A stretch of 64,000 nucleotides of DNA from Osmia lignaria lignaria (Eukaryota > Arthropoda > Insecta > Hymenoptera > Megachilidae), in the NCBI RefSeq assembly GCF_051020975.1, contig NC_135040.1:6937501-7001500 (forward strand), written 5' to 3'. The translations under genes and the position numbers were made by a program. The notes below the pieces were generated by a model. That model did not search any database, had not been told where the DNA came from, and saw nothing but the letters and a program-made list of their open reading frames with translations. Of this stretch, positions 50,430-62,203 are shown in pieces. The first letter of the stretch is position 1, and every line of letters begins with the position of its first letter.

Positions 50430-50720
50430 GACACTGGGTGCAAAACTGCCCCATTAACGATCCCTTTCCCTATGCACCGCTCGTCATAGATTGCACTCGT
50501 GCAGTGATAACCAGCAGCTGCACTGCTCGCACCCTGCGTTCAGTTAAAAAACTGCAATTGCATACAGAATGCATAGTGTTGCATACAGAAAATAATTTTA
50601 ATCAAAGAACAAGAGACGTGTATACAGTGTTAACAAGAGAAAAGAGAAAAACAAGAATAATGAAGTGTTCGCAAAAAGTCCGAATAACACGTTGTCCCTA
50701 AAAATGAATGGGAAGAAAGA
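50430..50720 (+). promoter_or_regulatory. Possible first exon/leader of an unannotated transcript
   Basis: Downstream of the palindromic TATA site lie a palindromic E-box block (CAGCAGCTGCACTGCTCG, 50511-50528), an initiator-like GTTCAGTT at 50539-50546 and then about 180 nt of A-rich, CpG-poor sequence unlike its neighbours. ATGs follow at 50659 (13 codons only) and 50665. No family is recognisable in any frame. It could be a leader exon of an alternative Sowah transcript, a non-coding RNA, or the leader of a lost retroelement. Confidence 0.25.
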
Positions 50721-53700
50721 GAAGGATATCAGGGGAGGACATCGGGGACCCGTGGTACCTTCTGCCGCCAATTACAACATTCTACGTTCCTCTGGGCGGA
50801 CTATGGTCTTCGTGCGGGCAACGGCACGCGATTTCCTGCCAAATTGGGCCTGGATTACGATCGTTTCCATCGACGCCTAGAGCGATCGCAAGAAAACTCG
50901 CAAGCATTTCATTTCTATCCCCGTGGCGTAAACAGAGATTACTATTGCAAGCCGGTTATTTAGTCATAGGCTCAATTACATCCGGATGTTGGATTCCTCG
51001 CAGCGAGCACGAAGGATTATTCCAAAGGGTAACGTGTTCTTTTTTTCTTCTTCTTCCCCGAGTCCTCGCCAATTTGCTACCTTTTACCGTGTTTGTACGC
51101 GTGTTACGTGACTCGTTGCTTGGTATCCGTAACGCCGGCAGGGCAGGGTAATATCGTAATTAGGAATCGGCGAATCGAAGGATGCACGCAGGTACAACTT
51201 ATCACTTTGTAAGCATCCTTCGCTTAGCCGCAGGCGTTTGATCGCGCTCTTCGCGTGGTCTCGCGCGGAAACTATGCGTTTCACGAGATGGTCGTGTAAA
51301 TTTGAAATCGTTTATACGTGAGAATCTGTTGGCTATGGACTTTTTACGACTGAGGGGGAGAAAACGATTACCCGATCGGTTGATTTCATAGCCGGTAGTG
51401 ATATCGTGTTTTCAAAGTTTCAAGGTAAAAACACCTTCGCCATGGTGTCTGGATAATCTTAGATAATTGATTTCTTAATCGATCGAACTTTGTAATTAAT
51501 TTGTGATTATCGTCGCGAGGAAGGGGTCGAGGAACCCCCCTAGACATGACACACCTCGCGGGATCGAGGAACCATTACGTGTTGAAATTTTTCCCACGGC
51601 ATCGTTCGCGAGTAACCTTTGGATCGCGACGAGAGACGCTTGTCCGCGACGCGGTTAGGATCTCCGGTTTCGTGCGATCCCCGATGCTTATCGATCGCCG
51701 AGTATTCCGGAATCGAGCTGAATTTCACTACGAAGAAGATGTTTGCATATCGATCAGAGTTCCGTCCCCTCGATGCTTATCGCGGTGTCTCGATCGTGTC
51801 CTGTGCACCGCGTGCACCGCGCCTCGGAATAACTGGCAGGGCAGATCCGTTAGCGTGGTCACGAGCGATATCGAGATTATAAGAGCCGATCCTTTAAGCG
51901 ATTTACAAGTGGCTACGCTATTATATTATAAGCGTCGCGACGGTCCGTGTCCCGTTAAAGTCGCGTTACGCTGCGGCGGCCGGCATCCTCGCCGCGAGTC
52001 CACCTTCCGCGTGCTAGTACGTGTACGTTTATTCGTGCGCATACCTACCTGGCTGGCCAGGGCACCGCTCCGTAAATCAGGAACACGAGCCACGCTGGAA
52101 AAAGTCACTCGCCAGTTCGCCGTGGCCGATACGTTTACCTTAGACGATGGCGAAGCTAACTTATGCCTCTAGCTAGGCCGATCCCGCGCATGCCGGCTCG
52201 CGATATTTACGATTTGCTGGAACCGCAGTAAACCACTCTCCTAGCACGCCCTCCGCATCTCTTCTCTACCTCTTTTCCTTCGTTTCGTCTTTCTCAAGAC
52301 TCGACGCGTCTCTTTGGCAAGCGAAATTGTTCGGTGAAGCAACCGCGGATTCGAGCCAAATCGTCTTAGGTTTGTTTTAGTACTTGGGAAGTTTCATTGA
52401 TTACCCAGATAGCCAGTCGTCATTGTTGAGACGATAGAAGGATGAAGAAGGATCGTCACTTTCGGCTAGGGTAGACGAAGGAAAGCGATAGGATGACCGA
52501 GGCTCGGCCACGCGGCGGGCATAAATATTCCACGGGTTGCTTAAGAAGTAGCTACGGAGCTGCCGCGAGGCCAATTTAGAGGCAGCTCGGTTAATGAGCC
52601 ACCGCGGATGCCACACGCATCTTTTTGCGCCCGGGGCCCCTGCCTCTGTGTGGCCAACTCGGTGCTTAACAAACGGATGGGCACCTGGTTCTACTCTTCC
52701 CATTCCTCTCCTCGCCGTTCCTCTTCTTCGCCTTCGTCGTTGCGAGAATCTCAATAACCGCGTTTAGGAACTTCCTATCGGCCCTACTTATTCCTCGCTT
52801 TCATCAGATAACCCTTGGATTCGTTACGTCCCTAGAATTTCTTCGAAAGTTTCAATTTTCGAGAGGTAGAAACAGTAAACGCAAGGTTACTGTGCCTTCT
52901 TCGGGTCAGGATGGCACAACTGGTTTTCGTTTTCGCGCCGCAACGACAATTATTAAAAGTCCTCTCGGTTAATGACGCGGTTATAAAACGGGGCCCGGGT
53001 CGTCGAGGTCGAGAAACAGCGGTGGCGGTACGCGCTTATTTCATTCGGTGACGCGTTATTAAAACGTATAAACGAAGGCGATAAAGAAACGTATACGCGA
53101 AAGTTAACGCCTTCGGATTTAACGGGCATCCAATTAATTCCCTGACACATCGCGCGCAATCGTTGGCGTTCGTGCGGAGCACAGCTGCGGGACACGAAGC
53201 ACCCCTGCGGCGCGCCTCCTCTCCAATCCTCTTCGCGGTTTTCCTCCTCCCCCTGTAACCGCGACGAAGAAGAAGAACGAATAAGGACAACGATTAAGTT
53301 CTTTCTTTACGCTTAATCGAGGCAAGCTTAGATTAATCATCGCAGGGTATTGTACCGAGAACGCGCCGTAAATAGAACGCAACGAGGTCTAAGCGTCGCG
53401 GATCATTCCGAATGCATCTCCTCTCGGTGTTTCCCGGCGTGGCGCGCGTCACTCAACGCCGGGGACATTATTTGTAGTCACGGATGCGACCCTAATAATA
53501 ACGCCAAGCGATGGAATAACAGCAGACAAGGAGAAAGCGAGAAAGTCACTTGGGTTTCGAGTGGTTCGAGTGATTCGAATGACGAAGGGAACAGCGGAAA
53601 ATCCAGAGAATCTGGTTGACGTTAAATTGACCAAGCTTTCCTTTTCTCCTGGCTGAACAGACGAGGATGGTTTTATAATAAAGCAAAGAAGTTTATCGTG

Positions 53701-54731
53701 CGAACGTTCGAGTTCGACTGTTTTTCGAGTGTCTTCTCGAGCAAGAAAACGTCCCCTGAGAAAACAGGGGGGTGCACCTAAGTAGACGTGACTTCGAGCC
53801 ATTCGGTCAATTCGTTACGCACAGTCGATTTACGAAAATATACAATCTGTAGTCGTCTCCAGACCTCTGGCTAAGAAGATGTGCGCGGAGAACACCCAAG
53901 ACGAAGCTTACTGTTCAAAGTTTGCCTACACTTTATTAATCTTGACCGGTGCGCACTAGGAATTGATAATTAATGCTCGAGACTTAATGCTTCCCGTTTA
54001 TCTTTGGCTGTGCTCTTTAACGTCGCGGAGGCAGGTGCAACCCTTTCTAAGTAACCACCAACTTCTCTCTGACATATGATAAACTACCGATCGCGAAAGG
54101 GTGGACTCGTGCCTTTCGATTCTGGGAGAATCTTTATCCGTTGCAAAAATCCTTGTGAACCGTGGCATCTGTCGGAGAGGATTTCGTTAATGGCACCCCC
54201 AACAGCGACGACGAGTGACGTTCTCCAGATGCCCTGTTTCATTTTCTTACAATTCTTCCCGCTTTGTTGGTGAAAATTCTTTAAAAAAAAAAGAAATGCA
54301 GCCGGTGTCGATACCACCGGAAGAAGTAAAGGCGAATCGCTCGTCATAACTGTCAACACGATCGCGGTGCTTAATAAATACTCGGTTGTTGGCGCGACGT
54401 GCCGGCCGTGTCTTACGAGGGTGGCGCGGATCCTCGGAGGGATCTCGGCTGGAAGAGGCGCGCGAACGTGTGCACACGCAAACGAAGCGTCGCGGAGCTT
54501 AACGCGGGGCCAACGAGTGAGATAGTAGCTCGGTGACAGCGGCAACGAGCCGTGCATCGGTTAGTCTCGCCACATCAGCAACTCGACGTACGGCCTGCTC
54601 TCATTCGGATCGAGCATACGTACCAGCGCGTTATACAAGACGCGTATGTTGCTGCTAGCACGCCGGAGAAAGAAGCGACCAGTCCGCGGCAACCCGCTCG
54701 CATCTGCTCGATAATTCTAGCTGGCGTGAAC

Positions 54732-54751
54732 ACGCGACGCGACGCGACGCG
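54732..54751. repeat. (ACGCG)4 pentamer repeat
   Basis: Four perfect units. A similar (GTCGC)n run occurs at 7074-7091. Confidence 0.85.
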
Positions 54752-57700
54752 TTCATCCGTCCGGAGATTTTATCAATGGACGGCTGCTCGTATGTCGGCC
54801 AACAAAACTAGACGCTATGGGTATATATTTCTATATGAAATATCACCAAAATTTCCACTATTTTTCTTCTACTGTTTAAGTAAATTGTCATCCATCGTGG
54901 TCTTTTAAATATACCTTCCTCGTTGCTCCCTCTCTCACGAGGGTAAAACACGGATAAACCGACGTTCCCAACAAGTCATTATTCCGCAGCGACGTGGGCA
55001 ATTTATACACGTTCACGGTATGATTTATCGCCGTCACGGTCGTCGTTGCTCGCTTAATAAAAGTAACGACAGTTCTAATTACGGTCGTTAGCGGTTTATA
55101 ATTGCTGCGCGCACGTCGATGGAAATCTTCAGCCCTCTTTGCGTTAAAAAGATTTCTTCATTACAACGTATAATTTTTTCATTAATTCAGGTCAACTGGA
55201 ATTGGTGCGGTTTAAAATTCGGACTAAAAACGAACGGAACGATAAATTTGAGAATTGCCTGAAGCGAAGTTGAAACGTCGCAAAGATTGGCCATTTGTTA
55301 ATTTCGCTGGAATTTTGAAATACATTTCGCTAAACTAGACAGTCGGTTGGAGTGGATCGATGTTAAGAGGAGATCGCGTTCGTTAATGGTACTCGAGGCT
55401 GGCTCGTTTATTTCCATGGCAATACATCCGCGGTTCGTGTTTCCTCCGTAGGAACACGTATGGAAATCCTTAGAAGGCCATGCATGCAGTGTGGACGGAT
55501 ACACTACTCGAGGGTTGGCGATGCTCTTCTTTTTTCGAGAATCTCGAGAGGACCGGCAAAACATCAAGGCCTCTCGAGAGTGGCCACGAGCTCTTCAGGG
55601 ACGTACCGTATTACAATGGTCCTTGCTGAGAAGAGAGTATCGGACGTCCCGTCGAGAGCCACTCGAAGATGTGTTTGAGAACGTGGGGGCCTCGGTTTTC
55701 TCTCGGACCTTAAAACAAACAGCTCTCACCTGTGCCATCGATGGCATAATAACCACCTGTGTCCTCTCTGTCGGCCTCTTTCAGCTTTTTGCTCGTTTCA
55801 AGCGAAAAACTTTTTTCCCCCCTCGTTGCACTCCGCTTCTGCTTCTCTGTCTCTCTTCTCTTTCCACGCGTTTATCGGCTGCTTAGAAAAACTTTCCTCT
55901 CCCAATTAAGTCGGTTCAAGAAATTCCTTTATTTTTGCTTTTCATTTTTACGAAAGCAGGTGCGTAGGTGAAATCGATACGGTGGGGTGAACAGTTTAAT
56001 ATCATTTTTTTTTTTTTTTCAACATCCTCCTTTAAAACGAATCTTCCCGCCATCTTCCAATTACTTGCCTGCTGGCTCATATTCTCTCGAGTCCACTTCG
56101 TCTTGCTCGCGAGTACGCCTAGCAGGTAGGCGCCCGTTGTGTTTTCTCCATTATATTCCACGGCATTTATCATTGTACCCTTTTTTTCAATGCAATCAAC
56201 GTTTTATCGGTCTCGTATCTCTTTCGCCGTGCGCGATTCTTTCTTATTTTTTTTTCTTCCTCTTTTCTTTTCTTACCCTCGTCTTGCTCGCTTGTACTAT
56301 CTTCCCTCTTCGTCTGGCCTCTCGCGATGCTCCATTCAGGTTGGCGGGGACTCTCAGGGCCCTTCTCGCGAGAGAGCAACGTTACGAGACCGTCGAGCCA
56401 CTCGTTTATCTTGCTTGACGAGGAAAGGAGGAATTAACGAGGAATTAATAGTGGATCCTAATGATAAATGATCCCCTCAGCCAGCCACCCCTGCCGCCTG
56501 TCCTAATTTGTCTAATTATTTCGCTTAATTCCCTCTCGCGCAACGACAAGATTTCGTGCCTCGCTTAACGAAACGAAACTAATTAATGGGATCATTAACT
56601 TACGAACCGGTTGGCATACATTTCTTTGGAGAAATGAGACGATTTCCGCGGACAGGCCAGGCCGGCCCGAGGCGTCCGAGGCACCTACGGGCGCGTGCGC
56701 CCTCCCAACGAATTATCTTGTTCCGTTTGCCAGAAGAAAAGAAAATAAAGAAACCGCATATGCGCTCGGGATGGATTGATGAAAGGACTTTTATCAACGG
56801 GAGCAGTCTAATTGATGGTGATGAATTAACGGCAATTACACTCGTCCAGGATCCTTCGCCGATGAAATATTTCAACTTGTTTTTGATGAATTCGAGAAGC
56901 ACTGTATTTATGGCGTTTCCTTTAGCAGTAAGTGATTTCACGAAGACGAGAAAGCGATGAGTTTTCTATTTAGAGCTTCATGGAAAAGTGATTTTCACGG
57001 ATATACGAGTATCTTTTAAACCGATCGTTTAGAGAAAAATATAACTATCTTCTCGACGCAGGAGTGTCATCGACGAGGCTCGGTGTCTGGTCGTCTGGTT
57101 AACAACTTCCTCTGTCCTAACGCCTTGAGAGCCATAAAATCTCGCCTCGTTTTATCGTCGTTATATCAACTTTCGGAGTGTTTGCAGAAGAAGCAAGAGA
57201 AACAAGTAGTCGTCTAATGTCGCTCGTAAACGTTCATAGGGACGATCTTTTTTCACCCGTCAACTCTTTTCGTCGTTACGATCGTCATAGTCGTTTCTTC
57301 TTCGTAGACAAACAAACGTTGCTTCCGCTCGAACGATCGATAGGCATCGTCGAATCGAAACGACGATTTCGTGTTTCGTTTGTCGCGCGTTTCCCCCTTT
57401 GTGTACTTTTTCCAGCAGGAAGCAATCTTCGAGTTTGCCTCAACTTTCAACGTAATCGTACGACTAAATTACAACTTATTCGCCGTTCTCGCAGCGGCGA
57501 CAATTACCTCTTATCGCGTGCGTCGTCCTTCTGGGGCGATCGCGTGACGGTATCGTTGCACCCTTTGGATCTCCGAGCGACACCCTTACCTCTTTCCAAA
57601 CGTTTATCTTTTTTTATTGTTACTGTCAACTTAGTTTTCAAAAATTTGAATTTTGGAATGCCATCCGATGGGTCTCGCGCGATTGTTTTTTAAAGAATCG

Positions 57701-58500
57701 CGTGCCAAAATGGCGGTTCACGCGAGTACACAACGAAACGAGACCTTTTGACAATTATCCTCGGTTCCTGTATCGAGATAAGCAGCGAAAAAATGAAGGA
57801 CGGAACGGCTGTTTACTCGATGGCTTTCCTCAGCTGGCGCGTTCCATCAGTCACACGCAAATAACTCACTTCTCGCGGGGCTGGAGCGGGCGCAGCGGTA
57901 ATTTATGCTCGCCGAAGTCCTATCGCTCTCGACCCCGGCCACGTTCTCGCACCTATCCCCTCGACATTCTCTTTCTCTGCTTGTTTGTATTATTTCAGCG
58001 TCGCAACGCTGCCTGCCGACAACAGCTTTATGGTTACGTCTGTAAACTTGCGAAACTGCGTTGCTCTTGCTCGTTGCTCTTCTGATTTAGAAGGAATTCG
58101 TCGATGACGATAGGTTCGAAGGGATAGAACATCGGATAAAGTAGACGGACGTAAAATTTATGCGATAGAATTTCCAAAACTTTGGGCGTGATAGAGTTAC
58201 TTGTAAAACGTAACGCGATGTAGCGCTTGAAACGCGGTTCCCGTCTTTCGTAGACGTAAAAGGAAGCCAGTTTTGTGAGGGACACGACGGTTAATTCTGG
58301 AGCCGTTTGTCAGACGGACGGGCATCGGCACACTGGCAGACCGGGAACGGTACACAGAAAATGAACGAGGCGGTTTCCCAACCTCCACGGTTACACCGCA
58401 CTCGGTATATTTATTGGTGACGTTATTTTGGTATTTCGTTACGGTCGACGTCGGGCACGAGGCCGCGGCTCATTCGATCCGTTGAGTAATCGTCGCCATT

Positions 58501-58543
58501 AAGCAAGCCTGTCCTCTCGCGTCTATACGCGAGCAGGCTGCTT
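58501..58543. repeat. 17-bp stem hairpin with 4-nt loop, followed by T run
   Basis: AAGC, AGCCTG and CTCGCGT on the 5' arm pair with ACGCGAG, CAGGCT and GCTT on the 3' arm around loop CTAT, with bulges of one and four bases only on the 5' side. A TTTTT run follows at 58542-58546. It is stable enough to be a structured RNA or a source of a small RNA, but resembles no family I know. Confidence 0.5.
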
Positions 58544-60013
58544 TTTCGAAAGACGAGGGAACCATGAAAAGGGGGTGACCGGCTCGGTGAGAAATAAGGG
58601 AGGCGGAGGTTGGATCGTCCATAGAGTAAGGAAGATGGCCGCGAAGAGACGAAGCTCGCCAGAAGAGGAACACCGACGTCTGTTAGCAGTGATAGAACGA
58701 CCGGGATTCACGGTATGACCGTTACACCGCCAATTCGCTTGGTGATGAACTACCCTGATTTTCCGGCTCTCTTCAACAACCTCTTTTCTTTCCTTCTTCG
58801 TCCGCCACGTCTAAGTTTGCAACGTCTTTTCGTGGTAACAGTAGCACCAGGCCAATTAGCCGGCTCCCACTTTTCGACTTCAGCGGTGAAATTTATTTTC
58901 AATACCCGAACATCTAAATTCGCTCTTCGAAACGTTGTCGGTAATTATAATGTTGAAAAATGAAGTTGATCCGGTTAACGAAACGAGGGATTACGGAGCA
59001 ATAATTTGGCAAGGTTTTATCGGCTGGATGCAGAGGAAACCGTGGTTCGGACTCGGTTCGGTGCCTGTAACTCGACGGCATTCTCCAATTTACCGGCTCG
59101 CGTTGGTTACTTTTCAAGGTATAGCTGGCGATTAGATCGGGACTGGTCGCGACACGGCATTGCCAGCGCAGCGTCCACAGCCGAGGCGTTCTCGTTCGCT
59201 TCTGGAGCCGTTTCTCGACCGGTCGTCCAATCTGTCGAAGCGAGAGCGGACCGATAGCATCGAACGGGGTCCCGCGTCGAGGATCTGGAACAACGGCGCG
59301 GCGTGGCGCGACGGAACAGCCCGGCGAATTTCTCTTTCCCCGACCGCGTCGAAGAGACAAAGTCGAAGACAGAGCCGAAGACAAAGCTGCTGGCCCCTGG
59401 CCGGAATTTCGCTCGTAGGCGGAAAGCGGACGTTATTCGTATACCTACGCGGAGAGGAGAGCATCGTGGCGAAAGAGAAAGAGAGAAATGGATGGAGAGC
59501 AGGTCGAAAAAAGAGTCCCCATGGACCGTCAACGCGGTCCCCCTCCCATTATGTACGCGAGGGAGCGAGCTTTTTTGCGGGGAATGCTTCGCCTTCGCCG
59601 AGGGTGGCCGCCGTCGTCACGTTGACGAGAGTCGCGCAGCTGGAAAACCGAGCCACCTTCGCGGAGCGGGCAAGAGATTTCGAGAAAAGGGAGAAAGAGG
59701 AGCGCCACGGCGAAACTGGAACGAGAGCAAACAGAATCACGACGCTTTGCTCGCGTGCTTTCGGCTATCCTCTATATATTTTCCTTCCAACCTACACGTG
59801 TCTCCGCGTGTCTCTTCGCTGTTCCGGGCTCAACATTCTTGCCGCTACGATCCTCTTCCATCTTTTCCTCTCTTCCCGTTCGCCTCCCCTTTCTTCTTCT
59901 TCTTCTTATTCTTCTTTCCCCTCTTATGTATCGTCACCAGAACGATCCGCGAGCTAACGCGTAATCCTCGACTCGCCTCTACATATCACCCTCCGAGGAT
60001 CGTTCGAAAACTC

Positions 60014-60028
60014 GAGTACACACACACA
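60014..60028. repeat. (AC)n short tandem repeat
   Basis: Six AC units, then CCCCGG. Confidence 0.8.
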
Positions 60029-60493
60029 CCCCCGGAGTATTTTGTTCGAATCTCTCGGGGGAAACTTACGATCCTCTCGTTCCTTCTCGTACGTCTCTTT
60101 CGAACAGAGACACCGTCTCGATCGTGACTCGCAGTTTGTTCGAATTGCTCGGAGAATCTGAGCTCGTTTCGGAATGGCATTCACGAGCGATGGGATCGGG
60201 GATCCCTAAACCCGAATATAGGATACGCCTTCTTAATATGCCACTTTCGTGTCGCGCCCCGAGACAGTCGCATTTGTCCCCGACGATCGGATCCACTCAG
60301 GCATCGGATAAACTATTCGGCACGTTCCCCGAGCAATTAGAAATCTCCGGGATACGTAGATACGTACAGGCCGGGCTCGTACGTCAGGGCAAAGTGGAAA
60401 GAGCGATTAGCGCGACTCCCTGTCAAAACATCCACTCGCAGCCGGGACACGCAGCCACCCCTCGTCTCTCCGGTGACGAGAGCATCAGAGCAA

Positions 60494-60514
60494 AGAGTGC
60501 ATCCCGTGCACTCT
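60494..60514. repeat. Perfect hairpin, 8-bp stem, with direct repeat of one arm
   Basis: AGAGTGCA-TCCCG-TGCACTCT. The right arm recurs 20 bp later as TGTGCACTCTCGG (60535-60547), so the region combines an inverted and a direct repeat of TGCACTCT. Confidence 0.5.
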
Positions 60515-62149
60515 CTGGGAGAATGAGCCACCCGTGTGCACTCTCGGCAGTCCATCACTCCCGGCTCGGACGGCTGCTGTCCCGGTAAGGGAGAGAAAGA
60601 GATGGCCGACCGGTCGGGCGCATAATATATCGGTTTAAAAGTACCGTTTATTTAAATGGCGTTTATACCGGCCCGCCACGGGACGAAAAACACAGGCCGC
60701 AGAGCTGAAAATAATAACGGGGTTAGCAGGCTCCTCGACGAGCAGAGAAATGTGTCCTGCGACACGGCCAAAGCACGCGGATGCAATTGAATCAATCATC
60801 CAGGAAAATGGGATTTCTGGATCCTCTTTACGTCTCGTAAAACGCTATGAATTACCGTTCCGTGAAGTACCCGCATCGCGTTATACTTGTCACCGAGCGG
60901 AAAAACGTCACACGGTTCGTTTGCTCGTTTTACGGCTAACTTCGCTTCGAGGGGGAAACTTCTGTGATTTTTCTTTTTTTTTTTTTTCTTTTCTTCAAGG
61001 TTCGTTTTCGCTCGAAACGTTGACTCGGCTTCGTTCGCGGTCTCGCGCGATAAACGTTTCGCCATTGGACGTAATTTGTACCCGTGGCTCGATCGTTAAT
61101 CGTTTCGAGAATTTCGAAGCGATTCGGTGGTCGGACGCGAAGGGGATCGTGGGGCCGTTTTAAACGTCCCCGCGTTTCACAATACGTCGCGACCGGCTGA
61201 GTTATGAAAATGGCACGAATGATTTTATCTCGGGCTCACAAATAAGCAGCTCCCTTTGAACGAACGTTTAGGTGTGATCGAGGAGACAAGCCGCCTAACT
61301 TTATAGTCCCTAACGGTGCTCGGCTTCTCTCTTCTCTCTCCGTCCCGCGGCTTCTTCAGTCCTCTTCTTCTTCTTCCTCTCTCAGCGGGAATTACGAAAC
61401 GTACCTTTCTCGATGGATATATATACGTGTTTACTGCTCGAATGTAATCAACGTCAACTTCGTACTTCGTACATCAGCGCCATGTACAATTATGTCAGCG
61501 ATGACAGTGTTGGAGAAAGAACGGATTGTCGGCTACGAAATGCCAGAGATAATGAAGCGACCCGGACGACTCGTTGTTATTCGGACATTTGAAACTCTCT
61601 CCTAGCGTCGCTAAGAAATCAGTTTTCTCTTGTACCCTCGAAATCAACGGTGATCGTTTATGGAGCGTGTTGACGACGAATATAGTCAAGAAATTTTCAT
61701 GAAATATCGAGCCGAAAAGAGTTGGCTTCTTTTTACCGGTGTACGAAACGAGCCAGAAATTCCGCCCGCGGCGTCGTTGGAAGAGAGACGACGATGTTGT
61801 CGAAGCTGAAGAGCAGCTTGGACGTCGAGCTGGCGAGGAAGAGAGTGCGTGATAGGCAAAAAGAAGAGAAGAGGATCGGGCACGCGGTCTGCTGCGACGC
61901 TGAGGAAGGAAAACACAGGACGCGGAGGAAGAAACGCGAACGGTAGCAGACGTGGAGCGCGGATTAACAATGCCGCAAATACTGGTACCGGCTGTGGAAT
62001 GCCCGCGAGCGCACACGGCGCATAATTAATACGCTCCACGGTCGGGGAGCAACGTGGAGAGAGTGGAGGCGCGCTGGCAACGCGAGAGGAGAAAGAGGAC
62101 GAGGTGCAGGAGCAAGGAAGACGCCACGGTCTCGAGCCGGAGGATCGTG

Positions 62150-62203
62150 GAAAGAAAGAAAGAAAGGAAGGAAGGAAAGAAGAAGAAGAAGAAGAAGAAG
62201 GGA
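62150..62203. repeat. (GAAA)n-(GAAG)n-(GAA)n compound microsatellite
   Basis: Successive GAAA, GGAA and GAA units make a 54-bp polypurine tract. Confidence 0.9.

Noticed and set aside
50488..50500. miR-92/25-type seed (ATTGCACT)
   Set aside because: No fold-back with a plausible star arm; an 8-base match alone is expected by chance.
51546..52172. 208-codon plus-strand open frame
   Set aside because: No domain, no splice context, and composition tracks the surrounding non-coding DNA.
52762..52785. Resemblance to miR-276 (TAGGAACTTC)
   Set aside because: The second half does not match and no pairing 5p arm lies upstream.
54084..54557. 157-codon minus-strand frame with a hydrophobic stretch resembling a membrane segment
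   Set aside because: The hydrophobic part is short, the rest is Arg/Ser-rich chance sequence, and a second frame is open in the same region.
61495..62016. 173-codon minus-strand open frame
   Set aside because: Serine/arginine low-complexity, derived from purine-rich DNA; overlaps another minus-strand frame and a plus-strand one.
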